Shown here one piece after another: positions 49,200 to 58,151 of a DNA stretch of 59,148 nt. The first letter of the stretch is position 1, and each line of letters opens with the position of its first letter. This DNA comes from Rikenellaceae bacterium (GTDB lineage Bacteria; Bacteroidota; Bacteroidia; Bacteroidales; Rikenellaceae). The position numbers and the translations under genes are program-made. The stretch spans positions 1 through 59,148 of the forward strand of contig JAJQEF010000035.1 in assembly GCA_021201795.1 (NCBI GenBank). Direction: 5' to 3'. Under the pieces are notes generated by a model, which was given only the letters and a program-made list of their open reading frames with translations, did no database searches and was not told the origin of the DNA.

Positions 49200-50462
49200 A
49201 TGGCAACTATAAAGTTTTGTTTGCGTTTATCGCAAAAAGGTAGAGACTTCCCCGGTAGTTTAATTATCAGGGTAGTTCATCAACGTAAATCAGGTTCTGT
49301 AACCACACCTTATAAATTATTATCCGGCGAATGGGATGAAAAAAATGAAAAGGTCATTATAAACACTGATGATGCCGGACGTGTTAAAGAGTTGGTTGAG
49401 ATAAGTGAAAGTATTCAGAATGATAAAAGTTTCATGGAAAATGGTATTAGAAAACTTAACAAAACAGGTAATTTTGATTGTAAGGATATTTTGGATTATT
49501 ACAGAAAAAAGAATAAGAGCAAAATGCTGTATGAGTATACCATGAAACTTAATAAATACCTGATTTCTGCCGGGAAGGAAAGAACTGCGAGAGCTTACCG
49601 CTCTGCGGCAAATGCATTAATACATTTTAATGAAGGTGAAAATATCTACATAGAAAACATTAGCGGTAATATGTTGAAAAAATTTGAAGAAAAGATGAAA
49701 TTTTCCGGTAAAAGCCTGAACACTATTTCTTTTTATATGCGGAACATAAGGTCGATATATAACAAAGCGATAAAAGAAAATATTATAAACCATCCCTATG
49801 AAAATCCTTTTGCAGAGGTTTACACTGGTGTACATATAACAAAAAAGAGAGCCCTGCCGCGGCAGGATATTGTTAAACTGAAGGATCTGGAAAATAAACT
49901 ATGGGATTATTCATCGGATGACGGAATCAAACTTCGTAAGGGACTGAGGGATTCGCTGGCATTGTTTCTTTTCAGTTTTCATTCCCGGGGAATGTCGTTT
50001 GTCGATATGGCATATTTGAGAAAAAGTAATATCAGGGATGGAATATTGATTTATTACAGAAAGAAAACCGGGCATATGATAGAGATGAAGCTTAATGAAT
50101 CCATGAAAGAGATAATAAAGTATTTCTCCTCGGAAACCCGTGATTCAATATATGTTTTTCCTATAATCGACCCTTCGAAAGGCAATGAAAGGATGCAGTA
50201 CGAGAGTGGTCTTAGATTACAGAACCAGAGACTTAGAACATTATCGAAGATCGCGGGAATAGATGGTTCGGTTACTACTCACGTGGCACGGCATTCTTGG
50301 GCGACAATTGCCAAACAGGAAAATCTTCCTCTGTGGATAATCAGTGAGGGATTGGGGCACTCTAACGAGAAAACGACTTATATTTATTTAAAATCATTCG
50401 ATAGATCGGTATTGGATAAGGCTAATGATAAAATATGCAGTGCAATAAGGAAAACAATATAA
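49200..50462 (+). CDS. Tyrosine recombinase next to the fimbrial locus
   Basis: A 420-residue recombinase of the same type as the one at 25749, though the two are clearly diverged. The catalytic set is complete: Arg in HSRGMSFVDMA, Lys in RKKTGH, His-x-x-Arg in THVARHSWAT, His in GLGHSNEKT and nucleophile Tyr in TYIYL. The start MATIKFCLR matches the start of the other recombinase. In Bacteroidota such enzymes often flip promoters of neighbouring surface genes; here I could not find an inverted-repeat pair close by. Ends at its own terminator. Confidence 0.9.
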   Translation: MATIKFCLRLSQKGRDFPGSLIIRVVHQRKSGSVTTPYKLLSGEWDEKNEKVIINTDDAGRVKELVEISESIQNDKSFMENGIRKLNKTGNFDCKDILDYYRKKNKSKMLYEYTMKLNKYLISAGKERTARAYRSAANALIHFNEGENIYIENISGNMLKKFEEKMKFSGKSLNTISFYMRNIRSIYNKAIKENIINHPYENPFAEVYTGVHITKKRALPRQDIVKLKDLENKLWDYSSDDGIKLRKGLRDSLALFLFSFHSRGMSFVDMAYLRKSNIRDGILIYYRKKTGHMIEMKLNESMKEIIKYFSSETRDSIYVFPIIDPSKGNERMQYESGLRLQNQRLRTLSKIAGIDGSVTTHVARHSWATIAKQENLPLWIISEGLGHSNEKTTYIYLKSFDRSVLDKANDKICSAIRKTI

Positions 50463-50482
50463 ACTTATAAATTAATAAATAT

Positions 50483-50513
50483 TCCGTCGTAGTAATTTAT
50501 GACGGATTTTTTT
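50483..50513 (+). terminator. Terminator of the second recombinase
   Basis: TCCGTC (50483-50488) pairs with GACGGA (50501-50506) and is followed by seven T. Confidence 0.7.
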
Positions 50514-50581
50514 ATCTTTAATGGTCTTTAATTTTTAATCTTATATGAAAAAAGAAAAAACATATATGTCTTTTTTTCATT

Positions 50582-50615
50582 TTTGGATTTTTTTTTAGAT
50601 TTTTTAATATATTTG
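50582..50615 (+). promoter_or_regulatory. Fimbrial promoter with T9 tract in the spacer
   Basis: TTTG (50582-50585) and a perfect -7 box TATATTTG (50608-50615) are 22 nt apart. The spacer contains a run of nine T (50588-50596). The preferred spacing is 19-21, so loss of one to three T would bring the pair to optimum. It is the best promoter candidate for the fimbrial genes that follow. Confidence 0.55.
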
Positions 50616-50677
50616 TTTCGTTTTCATCATTTTCATATGTTTATAAACCCTAATGTCATTAATGTAATTAACAGTGT

Positions 50678-50965
50678 ATGAATAAAGTATACATGGTCTC
50701 ACTGTCTTTGGTATTATATCTTTTATCAGCTTGTCTGTCGGATGATATTTACTATAATATAATCAAGACGGAGAAGACGGTGGACTTTGGTTTATCACTG
50801 AATTTCTTTCATTACATTTTCATAGGCTATTCATATACTTTTATTACGTGTCCGCACAACGGATTTTCCCATAAGATTTTACATGAAAATGTTTGTAAAT
50901 CAGATGATTCTATCTGTTTAGGGCATGCCTATAATATCCGTGAAGATTTGAAATTATTTACATGA
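50678..50965 (+). CDS. Putative small lipoprotein upstream of fimbrillin
   Basis: A 95-residue frame starting with a lipoprotein-like signal (MNKVYMVSLSLVLYLLSAC, Cys19). The rest has several aromatic residues and three more Cys, with no recognised family. Its stop overlaps (ATGA) the ATG at 50962, though the fimbrillin itself probably starts at 50977. It lies between the candidate promoter and the fimbrillin. It may be a real lipoprotein or a decayed fragment; I keep it at low to moderate confidence. Confidence 0.45.
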   Translation: MNKVYMVSLSLVLYLLSACLSDDIYYNIIKTEKTVDFGLSLNFFHYIFIGYSYTFITCPHNGFSHKILHENVCKSDDSICLGHAYNIREDLKLFT

Positions 50966-50976
50966 ATATTTTTATT

Positions 50977-52256
50977 ATGAAGTTTAAAAGATTACTATTT
51001 GCGGTTCTTGCTGTTTCAGCGCTGATTTCTTGTAGTAAAGAAGCTGGCGACAGCAATCCTGATGTTGATGTTAATGAAGAAGTAACATCCGTTACAATTA
51101 CTTTAGCTGTTGGAGACACTAAAGCGCCGACCTTCTTAGACAATTCGTCTACAGCTCTTGAGAAAAAGATCTACAATGCGGTTGCAGTGGCATTTGACAA
51201 AAGAGGTTTGCTCGAGGCTACGGCTGAAGCAGATTATTTCAAAGATGAAGGTAAAGACCCTGCCGATCTCGAACTTATTTTTGAAGAGATAACTACCGGT
51301 GCTCATGAATTTTATGTGATAGCTAATGCGCCTACCAGTCTTCTCGCACGTAAAAACGAGTTGTTCCCTAAGGGAATGTCTGTTACGGATTTCAAAAAAG
51401 AGATTTTTTACATTAATGAGGTAAACGATGTTATTTATGAAAAAGACAATGTAACTAACGATGACGTTGCAAAAACTTCACGCGGATTCCTTATGTCCAG
51501 CGAAGAAGGGCGTTCGATAGTTCTTACTGCAGACGGACCTAATAATCTTACAGTTAGACTTGTAAGAGCGGTAGCTAAAGTTTCAGTAGCTTACGATCCT
51601 GAAGAAGAGTACGGTGGAACATTAAAAGATGTGAAATTCAAAGTAGTTAACAATCCTTCTCAGGCGTTTGTGTTTCCTACGATCACGAACGGACAGGTTT
51701 ATACTCCTTTGTTCAACTCTACTTTTTACGAAGAAAACTATCTGGGTGCTGCGCATGATTACCAGGATGTAATCCTTAATAATGAAGGAACTTACACTTA
51801 CTGTATGGAAAATGCCAACATGTCTGAATTGCAGGGTAACTCTACTATGGTTTACATCAAAGCTGTTTTTGAACCGACCGAGCTTTGGGATGCTGCCGGC
51901 GATCCTATGCAGCCTACCGAAAGTACTTTCTGGAGAATTCGCAATGAAAATACCGGAATTTGGGAAACAGGTTATTACGGTGAAGAACCTACAACTTCGG
52001 AAATAGGTAAAGAAGTTATTAAGTTTGAAGATGGCATATGCTATTACCATGATGGTTGAAAAATGAAGCGTCAGGTTTGTATATGGTTAAACGTAACACT
52101 TATGTTAAACTGACGATCACTGCTGTGTACGGTTCAGGCGAACCTGGAGAAGGCGGTGGAATCGACCCTGAGAAACAGATCGAAGAAACAACAGATGCTT
52201 ACATCAAGGTAAGGGTTCTTGATTGGGAAGATGACGAACAATCCACAACTTTATAA
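50977..52256 (+). pseudogene. Mfa1-like major fimbrillin, frameshifted near its end
   Basis: The fimbrial shaft subunit, exported as a lipoprotein: MKFKRLLFAVLAVSALISC has a lipobox Cys19. The N-terminal domain (TSVTITLAVGD, ITTGAHEFYVIANAP, RAVAKVSV) is typical of Mfa1/FimA-type fimbrillins. Near 52050 the frame breaks after GICYYHDG; homology resumes one frame over as WLKNEASGLYMVKRNTYVKLTI and runs to 52256. The last segment includes the strand needed for donor-strand polymerisation, so the break would probably block assembly. A single missing base near 52050 explains it. Confidence 0.8.
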
Positions 52257-52271
52257 ATTATATACATTATT

Positions 52272-52297
52272 AACCGGGAGTCTAAACTCCCGGTTTT
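52272..52297 (+). terminator. Intercistronic terminator between fimbrillin and anchor
   Basis: AACCGGGAGT (52272-52281) pairs with ACTCCCGGTT (52286-52295) in a 4-nt loop, then TT. It lies between the major subunit and the anchor gene and would lower anchor expression relative to the shaft subunit. Confidence 0.75.
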
Positions 52298-52315
52298 AAG
52301 CTCAATAAGAATAAT

Positions 52316-53221
52316 ATGACCCGTAAATATTTTCCTTTCCGGATAATTTTATTTCTACTGATATTTACAGGATGTATCCGTGAAAATACGGATAACTGTG
52401 AAACTACGGTTATGTTCAATTATGTATACCATTTACATACGTACAACAGGGACCTTTTTTCGGAAGAAGTGGAACATTTACAGGTATATATTTATGACGG
52501 TACAGGAGTTCTTGTGACAGAGAAAAGTGTTCCCATTGAATTCATGACCGGCAACAGCGTTTCGTTCGATCTTGTTTCCGGTAAATATACGGCCGTAACA
52601 TGGGGGAATACACATACTGGTATTTTCGAGTGTGATGATAAGCATGAATTATCCAATGTTCGGGTCGGTATAAATTGTTTTGATGAAAACGGAGTATTAT
52701 CCACTACGGATCCGGGATCATTATTTCACGGTATAACGGAGTTTACCGTAAAAGGAGGAAGTCCGTATAAAGAAACAGTTCCCCTTACTAAAAATTATAA
52801 CAAGATAAACCTTAAGATTAAAGGGATAGAGAATGTTTCCTCCGGCGATGTAATTACTTCATTGACAGGTTGTAACGCACACTATTCTTATGATAATTAT
52901 TTTCATTCGAATAATCTTATTATAAGTTATATCTCGGGTCGTGAACTGGATGAGAATGATAATATCATCGAATGTTATAATGTTTATCGATTATTGGATA
53001 ATGATGAAGACCTTGTTCTTAAAATCTTTGCCGAGAATGCGGATGGATTAATATATTCGTTCGAAGAGCCGGTCGTTCCTATTCTGCTTAAAGATATTTC
53101 CCGTAAACAACAGGAATATCTTGATAGGGAGGATGAATTTTTTATCGCGATTGGATTTGATGAGGATGGTACCGCTTCTGTACGTTCATGGGAAGAAGTG
53201 GATACTTCTACGGAAATTTAA
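52316..53221 (+). CDS. FimB/Mfa2-type fimbrial anchor lipoprotein
   Basis: A 301-residue lipoprotein that anchors and limits fimbriae at the outer membrane in Mfa/Fim systems. The signal ends in LLIFTGC (Cys20). The segment VMFNYVYHLHTYNRDLFSEEVEHLQVYIYDGTGVLV (about 30-65) is typical of FimB/Mfa2 proteins; a second transthyretin-like half follows. It ends at a strong terminator. Tip-protein genes (mfa3-5 or fimC-E types) are not present downstream. Confidence 0.85.
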   Translation: MTRKYFPFRIILFLLIFTGCIRENTDNCETTVMFNYVYHLHTYNRDLFSEEVEHLQVYIYDGTGVLVTEKSVPIEFMTGNSVSFDLVSGKYTAVTWGNTHTGIFECDDKHELSNVRVGINCFDENGVLSTTDPGSLFHGITEFTVKGGSPYKETVPLTKNYNKINLKIKGIENVSSGDVITSLTGCNAHYSYDNYFHSNNLIISYISGRELDENDNIIECYNVYRLLDNDEDLVLKIFAENADGLIYSFEEPVVPILLKDISRKQQEYLDREDEFFIAIGFDEDGTASVRSWEEVDTSTEI

Positions 53222-53239
53222 GTATATATTGGATAATAA

Positions 53240-53266
53240 AAAACGGACGCATAACGCGTCCGTTTT
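53240..53266. terminator. Bidirectional terminator, fimbrial anchor / lipoprotein
   Basis: AAAACGGACGC (53240-53250) pairs with GCGTCCGTTTT (53256-53266) in a 5-nt loop, between convergent genes. Confidence 0.85.
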
Positions 53267-53272
53267 TTATAT

Positions 53273-55204
53273 TTACCTGTTGGTCAGGTTTACGTCTAAT
53301 CTTAAATTGTTCGTTTCTATAGGACGGGTGATTTTGACAGGATGTTCACGCAACATGTCTCCTGACGGAGGGTTAAATGTACCTGTTCCTATCAGAGTGT
53401 TTCCGTCATAAACATTAATAAGAAGCGTATTTGCTGTTCCGCCGCCGTAGACTATTTCTGTCTCGACTATAATGGTGTCCGGATTAACCAAAATATTGGA
53501 ATTGTATGTTTGCAAATTCCCTGAATTACCGATTTGGTTGGGAGCCACTGTGGTATAATAATACCATCCGTTCCCTACATAACTTTTTTCTTCTTCCTCG
53601 GCATTAAGGAATTTAACGCCTAAGATAGCTACGTCCATAGTGGTTGCAGATGTATTCTTGTTTGTCAGGGAGATATTGGATGTTACACTCGTATTTCTGT
53701 AAATTTCGCCCAGGTAACTATTTACCTGTATATTGACATCATATATAGTTTGTAATTCCGATGTAGACAATGTTAAATTAACCATTTCATCTATTTCTTT
53801 GCTTCTCGGATAAGACCTTGTTGCCAGTACACGTCCGTTATTACCGGTTACGGTTATGGTTACTTCAAATTCATGTATCTGGGATTCCGGACTTTCCGCT
53901 TCATAAATATAAAGAGGAAAACTTAACTGGCTGATAGTATTGGAAGTAATTTCTATTTCCTTATTGTCTATAAAATTAAAATTATGCGTAGGATTATAAA
54001 ATAGGAACATATCTTCAGATAGATATCCTTCGTCTCCTTCCCTGAAAGTAACGACGGCGTTCCCTGTGATAATATTGAACTGGGATACTTCGCCGTATAA
54101 AATATAACCTGAATAAGGAGAATTGTTAATGAAGTTAATGTTTCCGTTAAATCTTACAGGAGTGCCTGCCGGTTCTTGATAAATAACGGATATATCTATT
54201 TCTATCGTGTAGGTCGATTGAATTGCAGTATTATTAAGCGGCAGGTTTACCATTTCTTTAAGTTCTATGTCATTCTCGTTCATGGTATAACTTGTTGAAG
54301 CCATAATAGCTCCGGTGTCCCCTCTTACTGTTATAATTACGTTGTACCTGGATTCTCTGTTTTCAATTTGTTCGTCGTTGTAGAGAATAAATGGAAAGGA
54401 AAGGGATGTAATTTGGTCGGAATTGATTTTTACATTTTCGTCCAAAAAGTTCCAAGTATAGGAATCATATAATTGGAAGAAAATAGAATCCAATCCATAT
54501 TCGTCGGTTATAGTAATGGTGCCGTTGGGAGTATGGATGTTGAATTCTTCTATTATAGTTGCTGTTAATATACTATAACTGTAAGGATTAGTATAATTAA
54601 CATTCCCTATAAATGTTGCAGTATAAGGCACCTCTTCCTGAGCGTCGTAAATTATATCGATCTCAATGAAATAATAACTCTGTTCTGCGACGCCGGTCAT
54701 ATCTACGGATACGGTATATTGAGAAGAAATGTTCGATGTAAAAACAGAATTCTGTGCCAGAAGGTTTCCGTTGAGATCCAATATCCGGGCATCGATCTGA
54801 TAATTGAGATTGTAACCGAAAAGCTGAAGAAGTCCGAAATTAATATCAATCCTTTCTATATTAACCGATTTCAGTTCGAAAAACTGTCCGTTTATTAATT
54901 GGTTATCAAAAGATTGGTCCGATCCTGACACTGTATGGCTTCCAGCAAAATTTAAATTGGATTCATTGGAATAAAATCCCGAAGATATGTTTCCTTCATA
55001 AAATAAGATAGAGTTAATTCCCCAGAACAATAATCCTGCAGGAGGATTTTCGGATCCGGGTGTAAGAGTCAGGTCTGCGGTGAGGTTTCTGAAACCTATT
55101 CTTTTTGCTTGGGCATTTGCTTCCGATAGTTCATCGAACGCCGAATCGTCGGAACAGGCGAACAATAATGCCGTGGATGCGACTAATAATAAAAGTTTTT
55201 TCAT
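53273..55204 (-). CDS. Large repeat-bearing lipoprotein, unknown
   Basis: A 643-residue lipoprotein (MKKLLLLVASTALLFAC, Cys17) with no family I can name. Its middle is built of similar beta-rich units, each with a strand of the form ITSLSFPFILY or ISQLSFPLYIY, then ITVRGDTGAIMASTSY or ITVTGNNGRVLATRSY, then MVNLPLNN or MVNLTLST. A third, more divergent unit lies near residues 100-180. It is Cys-poor and rich in N, T, I and Y, like surface adhesins. It is convergent with the fimbrial genes, so a surface role is likely but unproven. Confidence 0.65.
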   Translation of the reverse strand: MKKLLLLVASTALLFACSDDSAFDELSEANAQAKRIGFRNLTADLTLTPGSENPPAGLLFWGINSILFYEGNISSGFYSNESNLNFAGSHTVSGSDQSFDNQLINGQFFELKSVNIERIDINFGLLQLFGYNLNYQIDARILDLNGNLLAQNSVFTSNISSQYTVSVDMTGVAEQSYYFIEIDIIYDAQEEVPYTATFIGNVNYTNPYSYSILTATIIEEFNIHTPNGTITITDEYGLDSIFFQLYDSYTWNFLDENVKINSDQITSLSFPFILYNDEQIENRESRYNVIITVRGDTGAIMASTSYTMNENDIELKEMVNLPLNNTAIQSTYTIEIDISVIYQEPAGTPVRFNGNINFINNSPYSGYILYGEVSQFNIITGNAVVTFREGDEGYLSEDMFLFYNPTHNFNFIDNKEIEITSNTISQLSFPLYIYEAESPESQIHEFEVTITVTGNNGRVLATRSYPRSKEIDEMVNLTLSTSELQTIYDVNIQVNSYLGEIYRNTSVTSNISLTNKNTSATTMDVAILGVKFLNAEEEEKSYVGNGWYYYTTVAPNQIGNSGNLQTYNSNILVNPDTIIVETEIVYGGGTANTLLINVYDGNTLIGTGTFNPPSGDMLREHPVKITRPIETNNLRLDVNLTNR

Positions 55205-55346
55205 ACAAATAAGTTTTGATTAATAAGTATATTAAGGAATGAGAATTCATTTCAATCATTAAACAAAACCTATTAAATTATGTGATGAGACAGCATAGTT
55301 TATGAGGTAATATAAAGATATAAAACTATGGGATTAAACCAAAATC

Positions 55347-55371
55347 AATGGCTGGAACAAATCCAGCCATT
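55347..55371 (-). terminator. Terminator of the ddl operon
   Basis: AATGGCTGGA (55347-55356) pairs with TCCAGCCATT (55362-55371), about 25 nt past the ddl stop in the leftward direction. The T-run is weak. Confidence 0.6.
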
Positions 55372-55395
55372 ATTGATAATTATACATGAGTTATT

Positions 55396-56571
55396 TTAGA
55401 ATTTACTTCCATTCTTTATTCCACCTGAAAGATCAAAAATATTCTGGTCGTAACTGAATGTCTTAGCTTCGATCTCTCTCTTCCGTTTAAATGCCAGCTT
55501 GATTAATTTATCCATCAGCTTCTCAAAAGAAATATCTGTAGCTTCCCATAAATAAAAGGCGAGTGACCCGGGGATGGTATTGATTTCGTTCACGTAAATT
55601 TCGTTATTGCTTTCATCCATAATGAAGTCTATGCGTGATACGCCGGCACAGGAAAGAACTCTGAAGGTATCGGACGCGTACGATCGTATTTTATCCGAAA
55701 TTTCGGTAGAAAGATCTGCAGGTATCTGTCTTTTAGTACTCTGCATGCCTTTGGAAGATTTGCCTCCGTTCATATATTTATCAGCGTAACTTAATATGTC
55801 GCCGCTTTTGATGGGTTCTTCGCATACGGAGGTTTCATTTTCAGAATAATCTCCCAGTACAGAGCAGTTGATTTCCCTTATGGCTACTATTCTTTTTTCG
55901 GCAATTATTCTGTCCGAGAATTTTTCAGCCTGTTCTATGGAAGTTATAAGGCTCTCCCTATCGCTTGCTGCGGATATACCTACACTCGAACCAAGATTTG
56001 CAGGTTTCACAATGATGGGATAACCTATTTTCTGTTCAATCTTATCGATTAAATTTTCTTTATTGGAAAACCATTCCTTGTCAGTGAACCAGACATAGTC
56101 GATAACTGGTATACCGCATTCGCGCAGGATCATTTTCATAACTATCTTATCCATACCGTTGGCGGAAGACATCAGGTTGCATCCTGCATAAGGTATTCCT
56201 GTAAGCTCGAATAATCCCTGCAATACCCCGTCTTCTCCGTTTGTGCCGTGTAAAACCGGAAGGGCAACGTCTATTTCGGTAACTATATCGTTACCGAAGA
56301 TTTTTTTCTTTTTCCTGTAAAGATTCAGATCGTTATATACCGGTTTCATGTATACTTCTTCACATTGCTTTAATAACGCATCCGTGTCCCTATATTTTTC
56401 GAGATCTAAAAGAGCTTCTCCGGTATACCATATTCCATTCTTGGTTATATATACAGGAACAATCGTATAATTATCTTTATTAAAAGCATTGATTGCCTGT
56501 GAAGCGGAAATAACGGAAATCTCATGTTCAACCGATCTTCCGCCGAAAAAAACACCGACTTTGGTTTTCAT
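55396..56571 (-). CDS. ddl: D-alanine-D-alanine ligase family protein
   Basis: Joins D-Ala to D-Ala (or a related acceptor) with ATP for peptidoglycan precursors, in the cytosol. The 391-residue ATP-grasp protein has GGRSVEHEIS (10-19), HGTNGEDG (108-115), KPANLGSSVG (189-198) and NEINTIPGS (328-336). The omega-loop reads SYADKYMNGGKSSKGMQS, unlike the short loop of E. coli DdlB and similar to ligases common in Clostridia. Third gene of an operon with a MurF-like ligase, 11 nt upstream. It may be a second ddl beside a core copy elsewhere; the acceptor cannot be read from sequence. Confidence 0.88.
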   Translation of the reverse strand: MKTKVGVFFGGRSVEHEISVISASQAINAFNKDNYTIVPVYITKNGIWYTGEALLDLEKYRDTDALLKQCEEVYMKPVYNDLNLYRKKKKIFGNDIVTEIDVALPVLHGTNGEDGVLQGLFELTGIPYAGCNLMSSANGMDKIVMKMILRECGIPVIDYVWFTDKEWFSNKENLIDKIEQKIGYPIIVKPANLGSSVGISAASDRESLITSIEQAEKFSDRIIAEKRIVAIREINCSVLGDYSENETSVCEEPIKSGDILSYADKYMNGGKSSKGMQSTKRQIPADLSTEISDKIRSYASDTFRVLSCAGVSRIDFIMDESNNEIYVNEINTIPGSLAFYLWEATDISFEKLMDKLIKLAFKRKREIEAKTFSYDQNIFDLSGGIKNGSKF

Positions 56572-56582
56572 TGTAAATTCAC

Positions 56583-58151
56583 TTATTTAAATGTATCAGG
56601 TAAATCATTCTCATACAACACTACATCTCCGTTAGATAAAATTCCTTTAAGATGATTTACGGCGTCATTGAAAGAGGATGCAAGATATAAATTTTGTTTA
56701 TTAAAATCGCTATCGTTCAAACCTTTGGTCAGTGCATCTCTGTTATAAGAACCCACGATTATACTGTAATCGGCATTTGAGGTTATTTGTCTGCCTAAAT
56801 TATAATTATAATCGAATTGCCTGTTTCCCAGTTCTATGAAACCCGGAGTTATGATAATTCTTTTACCGGTAGTAAACCCTCCTAAAACCTCCAGAGCCAT
56901 TTCAGCGCCGTTTGGATTGGAGTTGAAGGCGTCATCTATAATGGTGATCCCTCCCGGAGTCTGTCGTATATTCAACCTGTGTTCAACCTGTTCTATATGG
57001 CTTACCGCATATTTTATCGACATTGGTTCGATTTTCAGGTATTTAGCAACAATGTACCCTGCGAGGATATTCGAAAGATTATATTTACCAACGATCTTGG
57101 TAGAAAGTTCTTCTGCCGGGCCGTTTTTTGCGTGAACGGTAAATTCCGTTCCTTTGCTGGAATATTTAATGCTGTCGATAAAATAATCGACAGCATTATC
57201 TGTAAATGAGTAGTAGATTTTATTTTTTACATTTTCTACTTTACGCGATGCTATATAAGGATAATCGTAATTCAGTACTGCAAGGCCATCTTCCGGCAGG
57301 GAATCGATAAGTTCGAATTTAGTCTTTTGTACATTTTCAATTGTCTTGAAAGATTCGAGATGTTGCTCGCCTATGGAAGTGATAATTCCTATCGAAGGGT
57401 GGACCAGTTCGCAAATTTCTTTTATATCGCCGGACTGTTTGGCTCCCATTTCGACAATGAAAATTTCGTGGTACGGTTTGAGCTGTTCCCTTACGGTACG
57501 GATCACACCCAGTGTTGTATTGAAACTTCCCGGAGTCATCAATACATTATATTTTTCCGATAATATACGGTATAGATAATGTTTCGTGCTCGTTTTGCCA
57601 TAACTTCCGGTTATCCCTATTATTATTAAATCTTTATTTTGCTGTAAAATTTGTTTCGCTTCGTTATAGTATTTTCTGTTTATAGATTTTTCTATTGGAG
57701 AGTTAAGCAGATTTGATATTATCAGAATTGTAAATGAAAAAATATTAAGAAGTAAAACCGTGGATACAGCATATTCCGCATTTTTCCAAATGAAATAAAT
57801 AATTCCTATGGTTAATAGCGATATTATAACCGAAGTTATATAAAGCCGTGTTGCCCTGCGTGTGAAAACCAGCTTTTTTTTGTATTTCTTTTTCGCCTCA
57901 TAGAATATTCCCCATGATGAGAAAAGAATTATCAGGATTAATATATATAAATTTCCGGATAACACCGACGAGAGAATAAATAAGATGAATATGGCTATCC
58001 GAATAGGATTGGATAAATCCGATCTGTACCATTTTATATAACGGCTGTTCCTGTAAGAGTTCTGCTGCATCATCTGCAACTCGAATTTCAGTCTCGATAA
58101 TAGATAAATAAATGATAATACGAGACAGCAGATAATTATTATTTTTTCCAT
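56583..58151 (-). CDS. MurF-like Mur ligase with N-terminal membrane domain
   Basis: A 522-residue protein. Residues 1-150 contain about five hydrophobic helices (3-19, 50-66, 68-84, 103-121, 130-149); cytosolic MurF has none. From about 172 the Mur ligase ATP site follows: IIIGITGSYGKTST (P-loop 182-189), EMGAKQSGDIKEI, the HRLNIR segment and DDAFNSNPNGAEMAL. This matches the MurF class, which adds a D-Ala-D-Ala-type dipeptide to UDP-MurNAc-tripeptide. It overlaps the hydrolase gene by 13 nt and precedes ddl by 11 nt, so the ligase pair is coupled. Confidence 0.85.
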   Translation of the reverse strand: MEKIIIICCLVLSFIYLLSRLKFELQMMQQNSYRNSRYIKWYRSDLSNPIRIAIFILFILSSVLSGNLYILILIILFSSWGIFYEAKKKYKKKLVFTRRATRLYITSVIISLLTIGIIYFIWKNAEYAVSTVLLLNIFSFTILIISNLLNSPIEKSINRKYYNEAKQILQQNKDLIIIGITGSYGKTSTKHYLYRILSEKYNVLMTPGSFNTTLGVIRTVREQLKPYHEIFIVEMGAKQSGDIKEICELVHPSIGIITSIGEQHLESFKTIENVQKTKFELIDSLPEDGLAVLNYDYPYIASRKVENVKNKIYYSFTDNAVDYFIDSIKYSSKGTEFTVHAKNGPAEELSTKIVGKYNLSNILAGYIVAKYLKIEPMSIKYAVSHIEQVEHRLNIRQTPGGITIIDDAFNSNPNGAEMALEVLGGFTTGKRIIITPGFIELGNRQFDYNYNLGRQITSNADYSIIVGSYNRDALTKGLNDSDFNKQNLYLASSFNDAVNHLKGILSNGDVVLYENDLPDTFK

